A DNA stretch of 21,319 bases from Chloracidobacterium sp. UBA6041 (GCA_002427845.1 DIYZ01000185.1:1-21319); one strand, 5' to 3'; positions 1 through 7,750 are shown, counted from the stretch's first letter. The notes: generated by a model not told the origin, from the letters alone. Program-made: numbers and translations.

Positions 1-650
1 CAGACCGACTCCCACGTATATTCCTGGCGTCTGGAGATATCAGGTACGAAGCTGAAAGGGACTAACAGGCGCCCCGACTTTAGCTGGATTAACCGGTGGT
101 TGTTACCAGAATAATATTTCTTGTCCTGGGTAATCCGCACCGGTTGAGTCCAGGTCTTCCCTTCATCATTTGATCTTCTAAAGTAGTAGGGCCAGTCGGA
201 GGGGGACATTTGGGCTTCGCCATAGACAAAACCGATGTCACCGTTTTGGAGTCGCAACAGTGACGCTGGGCCCATCCGACCTAGTTCTGAGGTGTTCTCC
301 TGCAGAACAAAGGGACGGCCCCAAGTACGACCGCCATCCTCGGACAGGCGGGCAGCAACGTAGGCTGGAGCGGAGTCCCTGTCTTCACCCATCATGGTGA
401 AATCGTCGTAGGCGATTAGAATCTTCCCATCCTTCAGTTGCACCATGGATGAAGGGCCATAACGTTTACTAGGAATAAGAGGAGCGACCATTACTTCGAA
501 GTCCGCGCTTTTTGCCGAAGGCGGCGATGACGACGGTCGACTAGTAGTGCTTGCGCTCTCGCTTTGCGCCGGGGTTCCCTTAGTCGCCCCCAGCAGCGTG
601 AGGATACAAATAAACACCACACTGCTGTATTTGGTCAGTGACGCGTTCAT
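1..650 (-). CDS. BNR/sialidase-like secreted protein, N-terminal part (cut by window edge)
   Basis: The frame stays open from an ATG at 650 to the window edge, giving about 216 residues. The N-terminus looks like a signal peptide: K7, then a hydrophobic stretch VVFICILTLLGA, then a cleavage-like TPAQS. A Ser/Pro-rich linker follows. Two Asp-boxes of the S-x-D-x-G-x-T-W type are visible, SEDGGRTW at about residues 103-110 and SNDEGKTW at about 160-167. These mark a six-bladed BNR beta-propeller of the sialidase superfamily. An RxGPSSMVQLKDG segment at about 63-75 fits the first blade. The protein is probably exported and acts on, or binds, a glycan. True sialidase activity is not shown, because the catalytic Tyr/Glu region lies outside the window. 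An in-frame ATG at 662 is an alternative start; the 650 start has GGGA about 6 bases upstream. It lies downstream of the receptor gene on the same strand, about 200 bp away. Confidence 0.82.
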   Translation of the reverse strand, partial: MNASLTKYSSVVFICILTLLGATKGTPAQSESASTTSRPSSSPPSAKSADFEVMVAPLIPSKRYGPSSMVQLKDGKILIAYDDFTMMGEDRDSAPAYVAARLSEDGGRTWGRPFVLQENTSELGRMGPASLLRLQNGDIGFVYGEAQMSPSDWPYYFRRSNDEGKTWTQPVRITQDKKYYSGNNHRLIQLKSGRLLVPFSFVPDISRRQEYTWESV

Positions 651-856
651 TGAAATTCCCATAGCTTTACTCTTAATCCCTTTAGCTCTTGGTCTTTGAC
701 AGACTCGAGACAAAGTAAGCAGCAGTGCCTGATGCTGGAGCTTGATTCCCGTTGATTATTCCTTGGCGAGTTCCTCTCAGGCGGAGCTCGCCTCTCGCTT
801 CACCAGCGAGCAACCACAGATTCTGTCGGAGGAGGCAGGAGTGAATATCATCACAA

Positions 857-3800
857 TTAAAAGTAGTACTTCACACCAAGTTGAATGATCCGCGGTGGAA
901 GTGCACTGGTGATGACACCGAATGTTGCTGGTGTTGATGCATTGCCTCCGGGCAGTCCAAAATTCGGGTGGTTTAAGACATTGAAGAACTCAGCGCGCAA
1001 CTCTAGGCGCTGGCTCTCTGTAATGTGAGTGTTTTTGAAGATTGCCAGATCAAAGTTGTTATACCCGGGTCCAGTGATGACATTACGCCCCGCATTACCG
1101 ATGGTGAACAGAGGGGGTAGGGGAAACGCCGACGTGTCAAACCACCTATTAAGCGTCCGTTGCGAAGCGGGCAGATTCCCATCAGCTATTCTGTAGGGTC
1201 GAGGTACTATTCCCGGACCGGAGTTGAGCCTCGCACTAGACATCGTAACATCGACAGGATAGCCACTCTGGAGGGTTGTAATACCTCGAATTCCCCAACC
1301 CTGGACCAGATGTCTCGCTAGTCCTTCAGCACCATTCAAAAAGCTTCTGCCTGGGCCAAATGGGAATTCGTAATTATACGAAAATGAAAATCGGTGGCGG
1401 ACATCGAAGTCTGCCCTACCGGTTATTAAATCCATTCTGGTACTGAGCGGGATAGGATATCCGGTGGCCTCCGCGTTTGTTTGTGAGACTTGATCAATCG
1501 TCTTTGAGAAGGTATAAGCCGCAAGAAAAGAAAGGCCCGTAGTCGCTCTCTTTTCAACTTTCACCTGCAGGCTGTTATATTTTGAGCTGAAACCTGAATA
1601 GATAGGCGCCACTCTGGCCCACTGTGGGTAAGGTGACCTAGCCAGAACATCTCCGAAACCCGGTGGTGGCACATTCACATTAAGCTGTGAGATCATTCTA
1701 AGGGTATGGGAGCCAATATATCCGATTTCAACCGCAAGCTCTCGGCCAAGGCCTCGCTGGAGTGTTAGAGCCCACTGCTGATCGTAGGCATATGGCATTT
1801 GTTGGAGGAAACCAAAGAAGGTTAATGGCCCCTGCAGGGCCTGCGTGAAACCGCCTGCCGGGTTCCACCGCAGCTGTGGAAAGGACGAAACGGAAGTCTC
1901 TGTAGGACGGATAGAGAAAGGTGGAACCGAAACCGATGCTAGAAGGCTTGAAAGTTGAGGAGCATTATAGAAAATACCGAACCCCCCCCGAATCACCGTG
2001 TTGTTTTTGTGAGCAAAAGGTCTGTAAGCAAAGCCAAGCCTCGGGCCGAAGTTATTCTTGTCCTGCTTATAGAGATCACCTGAGTAAAATCCAAAAGGTA
2101 CATCCGGACGCACTTGCTGAAAAAAGGGTTCCACTCTGGAGCGGGCAGCTTCCGGAAACAGAACTCGACCGGTAGCAAGATCAAATCGAGCTACTTCATT
2201 TTGATCTTCTTTCAGTACGGTCTCTATTTCATATCTGAGGCCCAAATTCAGAGTGAGCTGATCGGAAACTTTCCAATCATCACTTACAAAAGCTCCGTAA
2301 TAGGTCACACCTCCGTTTTGCCTTGCCGGGTTTATATTGCGGAAGGCCGAAAGCGGCCAACCTAATAGGAAATCAGCAAAGCTATTCCCTGTGAAGGTTC
2401 CCTCAAAGTCAAAGAAGCCGTTGAGCTGGCCAGGACTAAAGAGATCACTATGGTAACGCTTCACTTCGCCACCTGTGCGTATATCGTGACTACCATGGGT
2501 GATAGAGATTGTGTCACTAAATTGGTAAATCTTTGTATCGCGAGGCCGCGGGAAAGTTCCAGAGGGCGCAAGAAATCCACTTATCGTCGTAGCTGGAAAG
2601 GCCCATCCCGAGGGGTCGTCACCAAGCCCAGTAAGATTTATCCCAAGCTCACTTGCAATGTTCTTCACTCCTGCAAAGTTATCGGCTTGCTTGTAATTGA
2701 AACCTGTCCAGCCAGCTAATGCTTGATTAACCAAATTCGGACTGAAAATATGGACCTCCTGGATCGAGATTCCTTGTGCCCGAATGTTGAAGTTTACTCC
2801 TCCCGTCCCTGTCGGTAAAACGGGCGCTTGAAGAATCTTTTCATCATCCAATATGTAGCGTCCGCTGAGTTGGGACTTCTCCGTCAGTCGAAGATCCATA
2901 CGCACACTCAGCAGATATTTATTCGTTTTCGTCGGATCGCGAGTATAAATGAAATTACGTAACAGATCCGAGCTGTTGGGCAGCGGGATAAAAGCTAAGA
3001 CCTTGGCAGAAATTGGATCGATCCGACCGGGAGGGATCGTGTTACTAGCAAAGGGTTGATTGCCATTGAGTGGATCTCTGAGTGTTTGAGAGAATATACC
3101 CTGGCGCTCGGTCAGTGTCGGTACGCTCCCTACTACAGGAGCGCCTGCCGCACGTTCGATGAAGCGTTCAAAGGCCGCAAAAACGAAGTGATTATTCCTG
3201 ACTATTGGGCCGCCGATTGACCCACCGAACTGATTACGTTTGAGTGAATCGACCTTCTTTGCAAAAAAATTACGTGCATCAAAAGCATTGTTTCGAAGAA
3301 ACTCGAATGCGCTGCCATGAAACTTATTCGTTCCTGATTTGGTAACAACCTCTATTGCCGAGCTTGCAACTCGGCCCTGGTCGGCTGACATCATTCCGGT
3401 CGTCACCTTAAACTCGGCTATGCTATCAATAGATGGCGAGATGGCGTAATTGGAGAAACCAATCTCCCTATTATCGATGCCATCAATTGAATAACTATTA
3501 TCTTCAGGTCTTCCACCATTTGATGAGGGTATAACCACCCCCCGGCCACCTGGCTCTGTGGACCTAAAGTCACGAGGAGCCGGTACCGTGCCAGGAACGA
3601 GGGTTACTAAACCCAGAAATTGACGATTGTTCAAAGGTAGATTATTGATTTGATCCCCGGTTACTACTTGGCCGATAGCGCTATTTCCTGTCGCAATTAA
3701 TGTTGTCCCTTCGACCGTCACAGTTTCTGCGACATGACCGACCTTCAACGCGATATCTGCGCGAACCTTTTGGTTGACCTCAAGCTTGATTCCGATGACC

Positions 3801-4180
3801 TTCGACGTGCGAAAACCTTGATAGCTAGCAGTTACTGAGTACTGTCCAATAGGGAGGAACGCAAATTCAAAAAACCCTTGACTATTTGTGACAGCCTTGT
3901 GTTGCAATCCCGTCTGTTCATTGTTAATCGTGACTTCGGCTCCCACAATTAAGCTTCCAGCTTCATCAGTAACACTTCCTGAGATTGAGCCTGAGGTGCC
4001 CTGGGCAAAGAAAGGCCTCTCTGTCGCACCTATGAGGATAATTAGCAGTAAAATAGTTAGTGGAAATTTGATAGAACTTTTCAAATTCCAACAAGCCCAA
4101 CCGCGTTCGGTTTGGAGATCCATACGTACTAATTGGCTAAACTCACCGTCAGCTTGCTGGAACGTTTCTGACTCTCTCAT
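857..4180 (-). CDS. Oar-like TonB-dependent outer-membrane receptor with carboxypeptidase-regulatory domain
   Basis: The predicted protein has 1107 residues. A hydrophobic export segment lies at about 38-55 (FPLTILLLIILIGA), ending near FFAQ. A carboxypeptidase-regulatory (Cna-B-like) beta-sandwich follows at about 64-155, from GSISGSVTDEAG to about ETVTVEG. A plug-like region follows, with LPLNNRQFLGL, then YSIDGIDNREIG and EVVTKSGTNKFHGSAFEF. The rest is a large beta-barrel ending in LGVKYYF, a C-terminal aromatic signature of outer-membrane proteins. The length and order match the Oar-like receptors expanded in Acidobacteriota, which are thought to import glycans or other large ligands. 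The start at 4180 is chosen because AAAGGAGG lies 5 bases upstream. A GTG at 4252 would fall inside a transposase relic. The roughly 35 residues before the export segment are unusually long, so a start at 4123 is possible. The ligand is unknown; the sialidase-like neighbour suggests a glycan. Confidence 0.93.
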   Translation of the reverse strand: MRESETFQQADGEFSQLVRMDLQTERGWACWNLKSSIKFPLTILLLIILIGATERPFFAQGTSGSISGSVTDEAGSLIVGAEVTINNEQTGLQHKAVTNSQGFFEFAFLPIGQYSVTASYQGFRTSKVIGIKLEVNQKVRADIALKVGHVAETVTVEGTTLIATGNSAIGQVVTGDQINNLPLNNRQFLGLVTLVPGTVPAPRDFRSTEPGGRGVVIPSSNGGRPEDNSYSIDGIDNREIGFSNYAISPSIDSIAEFKVTTGMMSADQGRVASSAIEVVTKSGTNKFHGSAFEFLRNNAFDARNFFAKKVDSLKRNQFGGSIGGPIVRNNHFVFAAFERFIERAAGAPVVGSVPTLTERQGIFSQTLRDPLNGNQPFASNTIPPGRIDPISAKVLAFIPLPNSSDLLRNFIYTRDPTKTNKYLLSVRMDLRLTEKSQLSGRYILDDEKILQAPVLPTGTGGVNFNIRAQGISIQEVHIFSPNLVNQALAGWTGFNYKQADNFAGVKNIASELGINLTGLGDDPSGWAFPATTISGFLAPSGTFPRPRDTKIYQFSDTISITHGSHDIRTGGEVKRYHSDLFSPGQLNGFFDFEGTFTGNSFADFLLGWPLSAFRNINPARQNGGVTYYGAFVSDDWKVSDQLTLNLGLRYEIETVLKEDQNEVARFDLATGRVLFPEAARSRVEPFFQQVRPDVPFGFYSGDLYKQDKNNFGPRLGFAYRPFAHKNNTVIRGGFGIFYNAPQLSSLLASVSVPPFSIRPTETSVSSFPQLRWNPAGGFTQALQGPLTFFGFLQQMPYAYDQQWALTLQRGLGRELAVEIGYIGSHTLRMISQLNVNVPPPGFGDVLARSPYPQWARVAPIYSGFSSKYNSLQVKVEKRATTGLSFLAAYTFSKTIDQVSQTNAEATGYPIPLSTRMDLITGRADFDVRHRFSFSYNYEFPFGPGRSFLNGAEGLARHLVQGWGIRGITTLQSGYPVDVTMSSARLNSGPGIVPRPYRIADGNLPASQRTLNRWFDTSAFPLPPLFTIGNAGRNVITGPGYNNFDLAIFKNTHITESQRLELRAEFFNVLNHPNFGLPGGNASTPATFGVITSALPPRIIQLGVKYYF

Positions 4181-4185
4181 TTCAT

Positions 4186-4193
4186 CCTCCTTT
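4186..4193 (-). promoter_or_regulatory. Strong ribosome binding site fixing the receptor start
   Basis: On the minus strand AAAGGAGG is followed by ATGAA and then the ATG at 4180. This is a near-perfect Shine-Dalgarno match at 5-base spacing, and it rules out the upstream GTG at 4252. Confidence 0.8.
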
Positions 4194-4244
4194 AGGGCCA
4201 AGTTTGATTTCTTAAGTATGCTTTTACTACCTGAGACGAAATTG

Positions 4245-4730
4245 GCTGCCACCGAATTGGTCCTGGGACGTCACAAGCTGTTGGGCCCCGGCCAAGTGCA
4301 CCGACCTCTATCTCTACGTGATCCTGGATATCTTCAGTCGTTACCTGCCGGCTGATTGATGGCGCGGCGAGAATCCGACATGCTCGCTCAGCAACTCGTC
4401 GCCGACACCTGCGCCAAACTATCAATTGCTGCGTGCGCAACTCACCATCCATGCCGCTCTAGAGCAAACCGAAGCACTCAGGAAACTTGAGTCTGTACTT
4501 CAGGGTGTGGGAACTGCGACTCGGACAAGGAATTCTCATTAGAAACACAGGGACGAGAATGCGTCTTGGTGACGCCGAGATCGGCGAGCAGTTGGGCTAC
4601 GAGCCTGGATTTCATCGCGGAGCCGGACGTGCCCAGTTTCTGCCGCCTCTTCTTCGAGTGGTAGAAAACACCGCACGTCATCATTTGGGAATCGGTTGCA
4701 TACCTCAGCGTTTATCACGGCTGTGACCAA
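4245..4730 (+). mobile_element. Decayed IS3-like transposase (integrase-core) relic with internal inversion
   Basis: On the plus strand, 4246-4455 reads in shifting frames as an integrase-core (rve) transposase. WSWDVT carries the first catalytic Asp. KLLGP-type bases follow, then YLYVILDIFSRY at about 4298-4333, MARRESDMLAQQLVADTCA, and QLTIHA just before the second catalytic Asp. The next part of the family, SAMKSRLVAQLLADLGVTKTH, then SRPCVSNENSLSESQ and TLKYRLKFPECFG in a shifted frame, is found on the minus strand at about 4632-4462. Plus-strand homology resumes at about 4638 with CRLFFEWY and a RHHLGIG-type C-terminus. Several frameshifts and a TGA in place of a conserved Trp codon show that it is dead. 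The N-terminal helix-turn-helix part is missing. No terminal inverted repeats or target duplication could be assigned. Family assignment is from remembered motif order. Confidence 0.8.
4459..4634 (-). other. Inverted segment inside the transposase relic
   Basis: Reading on the minus strand gives the continuous middle of the same transposase, LVAQLLADLGVTKTHSRP through SESQ to TLKYR. The flanking N-side and C-side parts are on the plus strand. The missing piece of the plus-strand protein (after QLTIHA, before CRLFFEWY) is exactly the part found inverted here, so this is an in-place flip of about 175 bp. The ends are approximate to within about 5 bases. The left junction lies next to the palindrome CTCTAGAG at 4457-4464. 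Confidence 0.7.
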
Positions 4731-4881
4731 CTGGCGCGTCTAGGTCGCTAAGTAGCGCGTCCGCTTGGCTCAACTAGGTGAATTACACTATGATATCGGG
4801 CCCTATTGGGCGATGCCGACCTATGACAGGCGCCAGGTATCGTAATCACACAATTGAAAATCTCTGAATTTGGCTTCTATT

Positions 4882-5151
4882 TTATTGTAGACAAAAGCAT
4901 GCGCTTTTGCGCTTCTTCTTTTTACCTTTAGCTTGAAGAAAGAAATGTCTATGTTGAGGGCAAGCGGAATTTAGAATCACATGATCAATAGTAATTAGAA
5001 AGTCTTCCTGTCGACCTCGATATGTTCCTGTAAGGGGACGTTCACTTAGGTATGTAATGGTACCCTCTCGTACTAAATACCAGAAGTGCTTTGGCGTAAT
5101 CCAAAAACAGTCTCTTTTACAGACTACTTTAGCTGATCTCCCAGTCGACAT
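4882..5151 (-). CDS. Possible small unknown protein with lysine-rich tail
   Basis: An open frame of about 89 residues starts at ATG 5151 (a GTG at 5160 is an alternative, with AGGATAA just upstream). The core reads like real protein: WITPKHFWYLVREGTITYL, then SERPLTGTYRGRQEDFLI and NSACPQHRHFF. The last 15 residues are KGKKKKRKSACFCLQ, low-complexity and basic. I do not recognise the family. It has no membrane segment or signal peptide. Its upstream region is one copy of the diverged inverted repeat described separately, and homology stops near the first codons. It sits between a transposase relic and iclR in a decayed area, so it may be a truncated remnant. Confidence 0.35.
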   Translation of the reverse strand: MSTGRSAKVVCKRDCFWITPKHFWYLVREGTITYLSERPLTGTYRGRQEDFLITIDHVILNSACPQHRHFFLQAKGKKKKRKSACFCLQ

Positions 5152-5275
5152 CGCACACACTTATCCTGCTTATATCAGCCCTCGCGGGAATCCCCGTTAC
5201 CGGGGCAACTGAGCTTGACTAGCTCAGGTATTAAACTAATGATCCAACTAAAGAAGAGTACTCAGCGCCAAGAAG
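5150..5275 (+). repeat. Diverged inverted repeat, left copy
   Basis: This stretch matches the reverse complement of about 9968-10095. The best blocks are 23 identical bases at 5253-5275 (beginning GAAGAGTACTC) and 15 identical bases at 5177-5191 (AGCCCTCGCGGGAAT). Between them are weaker but collinear matches such as TGACTA..TCAGGTA, and the blocks are 99 and 97 bases long in the two copies. Homology continues more weakly outward to about 5150. A small hairpin, CCCCG-TTAC-CGGGG, lies at 5192-5205. Its function is unknown. Confidence 0.7.
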
Positions 5276-5365
5276 AATTAGCTGTTCGATTGTGGTTATT
5301 GTGATTTATTTCAAAGCAACAACTGCTCTTGAGTCCCCTACAAAAGGTCATTTTCCAATTCGTGG

Positions 5366-6190
5366 TCAGACTGATGTTAGACTAATCGCATTAGATAATG
5401 CCCGTCTTGGTTTTGAATTTTCATTAAACCCTAGTTTTTCAGAAATTTGGCGGCATACGCTCAGCAGTAACTCAACAATCTCTTTACTCTTTCCCTGAAC
5501 CCTATCAGCCGGACCCGAAATGCTGATTGCCGCCACGGGTTGACCTCTACGGTCAAGTATAGGTGCTCCAATACAGAAGCCTTCGGGGTCGTTCTCCCGA
5601 TTATCAAATGCATAGCCCTTTCGGCGTACCTTATGTAATTCGTCATTCAATTTATTCGAGTCAGTGATCGTACGCTCTGTGAGCTTCAAGAGAGGGATAC
5701 GTGATACCAAAACTCTTAGATCATCCTCCGGTAAATTGGCGATAATTGCCTTGCCTAGGGCAGTTGAATGTAACGGTGAACGGCTGCCCATACCCTCCGC
5801 CATGCGTATTGGTCGTGAACTTTCAAGCGTGCTTATATAGATGATCTGCTGGTTTTCAAGAATACCTAAATTGACAGTCTCATTAAATCTTTCATGTATC
5901 AAACGCATATACGGCAGTGTTAACTGCCGTAAGTCCATTCGCACGCAAGCCGCTCGTTCTAGTAGCTTGAGTCCCAGTAAATAACGTGTTCCATCCCAGT
6001 TCCTTTCAACATATCCGTGCTCAACCAGTGTATGTAGTAGGCGGAACACCCGACTTTTGTTAAGTCCAACCCGCTCGCTAATGTCTGCCAAACTCAATTC
6101 TTCAGAGCTGCGAAATGCCTCTAGTACGTCGAGCGCTTTGGAGACCGCACTAACTGTGTACCTATCACCAATTTTCTCCAAAGCTTGCAT
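5366..6190 (-). CDS. IclR-family transcriptional regulator
   Basis: The protein has 274 residues, the normal length for the family. A winged helix-turn-helix occupies about residues 11-72 (YTVSAVSKALDVLEAF, then LSLADISERVGLNKSRVFRLLHTL, then the wing with YLLGLKLLE). The C-terminal effector-binding domain spans about 85-258 and shows the usual landmarks: LHSTALGKA at 140-148, GYAFDNRENDPEG at 192-204 and CIGAPILDRRG. It is a cytosolic dimeric or tetrameric DNA-binding protein whose domain binds a small carbon-source metabolite. Its promoter diverges from that of the SDR gene. Related operator sequences lie at its own start and at three other local promoters, so autoregulation and local control are likely. 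AGGCGG, 3 bases before the ATG, serves as the ribosome binding site and lies inside the operator. The effector cannot be read from the sequence. Confidence 0.95.
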   Translation of the reverse strand: MQALEKIGDRYTVSAVSKALDVLEAFRSSEELSLADISERVGLNKSRVFRLLHTLVEHGYVERNWDGTRYLLGLKLLERAACVRMDLRQLTLPYMRLIHERFNETVNLGILENQQIIYISTLESSRPIRMAEGMGSRSPLHSTALGKAIIANLPEDDLRVLVSRIPLLKLTERTITDSNKLNDELHKVRRKGYAFDNRENDPEGFCIGAPILDRRGQPVAAISISGPADRVQGKSKEIVELLLSVCRQISEKLGFNENSKPRRALSNAISLTSV

Positions 6191-6216
6191 GTTCCGCCTG
6201 ATAAAACGACATTTCG
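6191..6216 (-). promoter_or_regulatory. Putative IclR operator at iclR
   Basis: On the minus strand it reads CGAAATG, TC, then GTTTTATCAGGCGGAAC, ending directly at the iclR ATG. The half-sites match those at 6357-6383 and 9929-9954. It lies 14 bases downstream of the -10 and overlaps the ribosome binding site, so bound protein should block both transcription and initiation. Confidence 0.55.
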
Positions 6217-6230
6217 AAAACGACGGCGGG

Positions 6231-6260
6231 AAGTTACCAAAGTTACGGGCTTTCTGTCAA
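6231..6260 (-). promoter_or_regulatory. Promoter of iclR
   Basis: A perfect -35 TTGACA (6260-6255, minus strand) is followed after 18 bases by TAACTT (6236-6231). The same -35/-10 layout recurs at the SDR gene and at the operon at 10144. Confidence 0.6.
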
Positions 6261-6310
6261 TCAAAATCTAAAGAAAAAATCTAGAGATTTTGAAATCTTT
6301 TGATTGACAG
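6254..6310. repeat. Perfect 13-bp inverted repeat holding back-to-back -35 boxes
   Basis: CTGTCAATCAAAA at 6254-6266 is the exact reverse complement of 6298-6310, with a 31-base AT-rich spacer. Each arm contains the TTGACA box of one of the two divergent promoters. It could also be an extra regulator-binding site. Confidence 0.75.
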
Positions 6311-6333
6311 CAAAGCGAGGATTTTTGTAGCTT
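6304..6333 (+). promoter_or_regulatory. Promoter of the broken SDR gene
   Basis: TTGACA at 6304-6309 is followed after 18 bases by TAGCTT at 6328-6333. The spacer and the following ~50 bases resemble the promoter at 9880, sharing CGAGGATTTT and a CGTCTTT block. The -10 is weak, so that element is less certain. Confidence 0.5.
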
Positions 6334-6356
6334 ATCGCTCTCTCGTCTTTGCTGTT

Positions 6357-6383
6357 CGAAATGCAATTTTACCAGGCGAAATG
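6357..6383 (+). promoter_or_regulatory. Putative IclR operator at the SDR gene
   Basis: CGAAATG at 6357-6363 is followed by the imperfect palindrome ATTTTACCAGGCGAAAT at 6366-6382. This gives half-sites in inverted plus direct order (CGAAATG, inverted, CGAAATG). Triple half-site arrangements of this kind are known for the IclR-family proteins PcaU and PobR. It lies 23 bases downstream of the -10. Confidence 0.55.
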
Positions 6384-6421
6384 TGCGCCTACATAGAATG
6401 TATGACTCGAGGAGGTATGTG

Positions 6422-7211
6422 ATGGATCTTGGCCTGGCAGGAAAGGTGGCAATGGTTATGGCGGCCAGCAAAGGATTGGGCAAGGCTGTCGCGACGGGAC
6501 TGGCCCAGGAAGGGGCGTGCGTCTCGATTTGTGCACGGGAGGGAGCCGCGTTGGATCAGGCCGCCAGTGACATTCGGGTGACTACAGGAGCTAACGTGTT
6601 GGCCGTCCAGGTTGATGTGACGCAGCGCGATGCGCTTGAGCGTTGGGTGCAACGTACGGTTGATGTCCTTGGGCCACCCCAAATCGCCGTGACTAATGTG
6701 GGCAGCCCACCTTGGGCAATTTCTTTGACGTGTCTGAGGCCGACTGGCGCGGCGCGGTGGACTCAATGCTGATGAGTGTCGTCCGACAGCGTACTTGACA
6801 GTGCCTTACTTGCGTGCCGCGCATTGGGGCCGGATCATCACTATGACCTCGGCTCAGGTCAAGATGCCACAGGACCGATTGCTACTATCGAGTTCAATAC
6901 GAAACGCGGTCATTGGTCTGACAAAGTGTCTGTCCAACGAGTTGGCCGCCCAGGGCATTACTGTGAATAGTGTGCTACCGGGCAAGGTGAGCACGGAACG
7001 TACACCGGCAGTTCTGCAGGCAACAGCCCAACGCGAGGGCATCAGCCTTGAGGAGGTGGAACAACGCATCGTCCGTGAGGTTCCGTCAGGTCGTTTTGGC
7101 CGGTCTGAAGAATTCGCCGATGTGGTAGTGTTCTTGGCTTCAGAGCGAGCAAGCTGGGTGACCGGTGCCTCAATCCGGGTAGATGGCGGATTCTGTAAAG
7201 CCCTTGATTAG
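6422..7211 (+). pseudogene. SDR (FabG-like) oxidoreductase gene with two frameshifts
   Basis: The start is the ATG at 6422, 6 bases after GGAGG. Frame one gives MDLGLAGKVAMVMAASKGLGKA with the NAD(P)-binding ASKGLGKA loop and an NVG motif. It then loses one base near 6711-6714 (CCTTGGG) and would stop at 6770-6772. Frame two carries LGNFFDVSEADWRGAVDSM. A second single-base loss near 6793 moves to frame three, which runs from TVPYLRAAHWGRII to the normal C-terminus VTGASIRVDGGF at 7211. The usual YxxxK is replaced: the matching segment is LLLSSSIRNAVIGLTK, with Ser and Arg in those places. I recall this as typical of a known FabG-like subgroup, not as damage. The restored protein would be about 263 residues. 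Two one-base losses within ~90 bases mean a pseudogene or sequencing errors. It would be the first gene under the divergent IclR-controlled promoter. Confidence 0.85.
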
Positions 7212-7486
7212 AATCTCAAAGGATACAATTGTGTTTGCTATGTTGGAGGAGCGTCGGAACCCGAAAAGGAATCTCTCGAACATGGATTATCAGGAGCAGG
7301 AACCGCGCTGTCTTGGACCACACATTGCCATCGAAGAGCTTGTGCCGCTGGTTACGCCGACGGCTTTCCGCGCGTTGAAGGTAGAAGACAAAACCTGTGA
7401 TGCATCTTTGCGCCCACCGTGTATATCCCGACGCTGGGCAAGGTGCGGCTCGGTATCAGTGACGCGAACGCCGAATTGACAACGCC
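7212..7486 (+). other. Unidentified coding debris
   Basis: A frame beginning at ATG 7282 (EELVPLVTPTAFRALKVEDKT and on) runs into nonsense after about 7417. The next frame then continues in protein-like fashion (VYIPTLGKVRLGISDANAEL) to about 7486, where transposase homology starts. This looks like the N-terminal part of a gene that once followed the SDR gene, frameshifted and cut by an insertion. I cannot name the family. Confidence 0.4.
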
Positions 7487-7750
7487 CTCCGTGGCAAAAT
7501 CCTTGTGTGCAACGGCTAGTCGGTTCAATTCGCAGTGAATCCCTGGATCATGTCATCGGGCTTAATGAGCGTCATCTGCGGGCGGATCTTACAGAACCAC
7601 TTTGAATTTACCACCGTACAAGGACACACTTATCTATTAACAAGGACGCGCCGGAGCCACGGTATGTACGGCGGCCGGGAGTGGGTCAGGTGTGATTCAG
7701 ATTGCTGAGGTGGGCCTGCTCCACCACCGATACGAGCGGAGAGTGGCGTG
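7487..7750 (+). mobile_element. C-terminal relic of a second integrase-core transposase
   Basis: Starting at 7487 the plus strand reads PPWQNPCVQRLVGSIRSE, SLDHVIGLNERHLRADLTE, a stop, then YHRTRTHLSINKDAPEPRY and, in a shifted frame, a VGLLHHRYERRVA end with TGA at about 7750. This motif series is the C-terminal third of a widespread rve-type transposase/integrase family. The residue expected to be the catalytic Glu (NPYVER in the family as I recall it) is Gln here. With an in-frame stop and frameshifts it is inactive. The N-terminal two thirds are missing. The 7751-7954 stretch that follows holds nothing I can assign. Confidence 0.8.

Noticed and set aside
780..825. Short palindromes such as AGGCG-AGCTC-CGCCT after the receptor gene as a terminator
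   Set aside because: The stems are only about 5 bp and no T-run follows.
4192..4252. Longer receptor N-terminus from the GTG at 4252
   Set aside because: It begins in a transposase relic, and a strong ribosome site marks the ATG at 4180.
3888..4355. Plus-strand open frame of 155 codons
   Set aside because: It is antisense to the receptor and runs into the transposase relic without protein-like content.
6254..6310. Inverted repeat read as a terminator hairpin
   Set aside because: The arms contain the -35 boxes of two divergent promoters and the site lies between gene starts, not ends.
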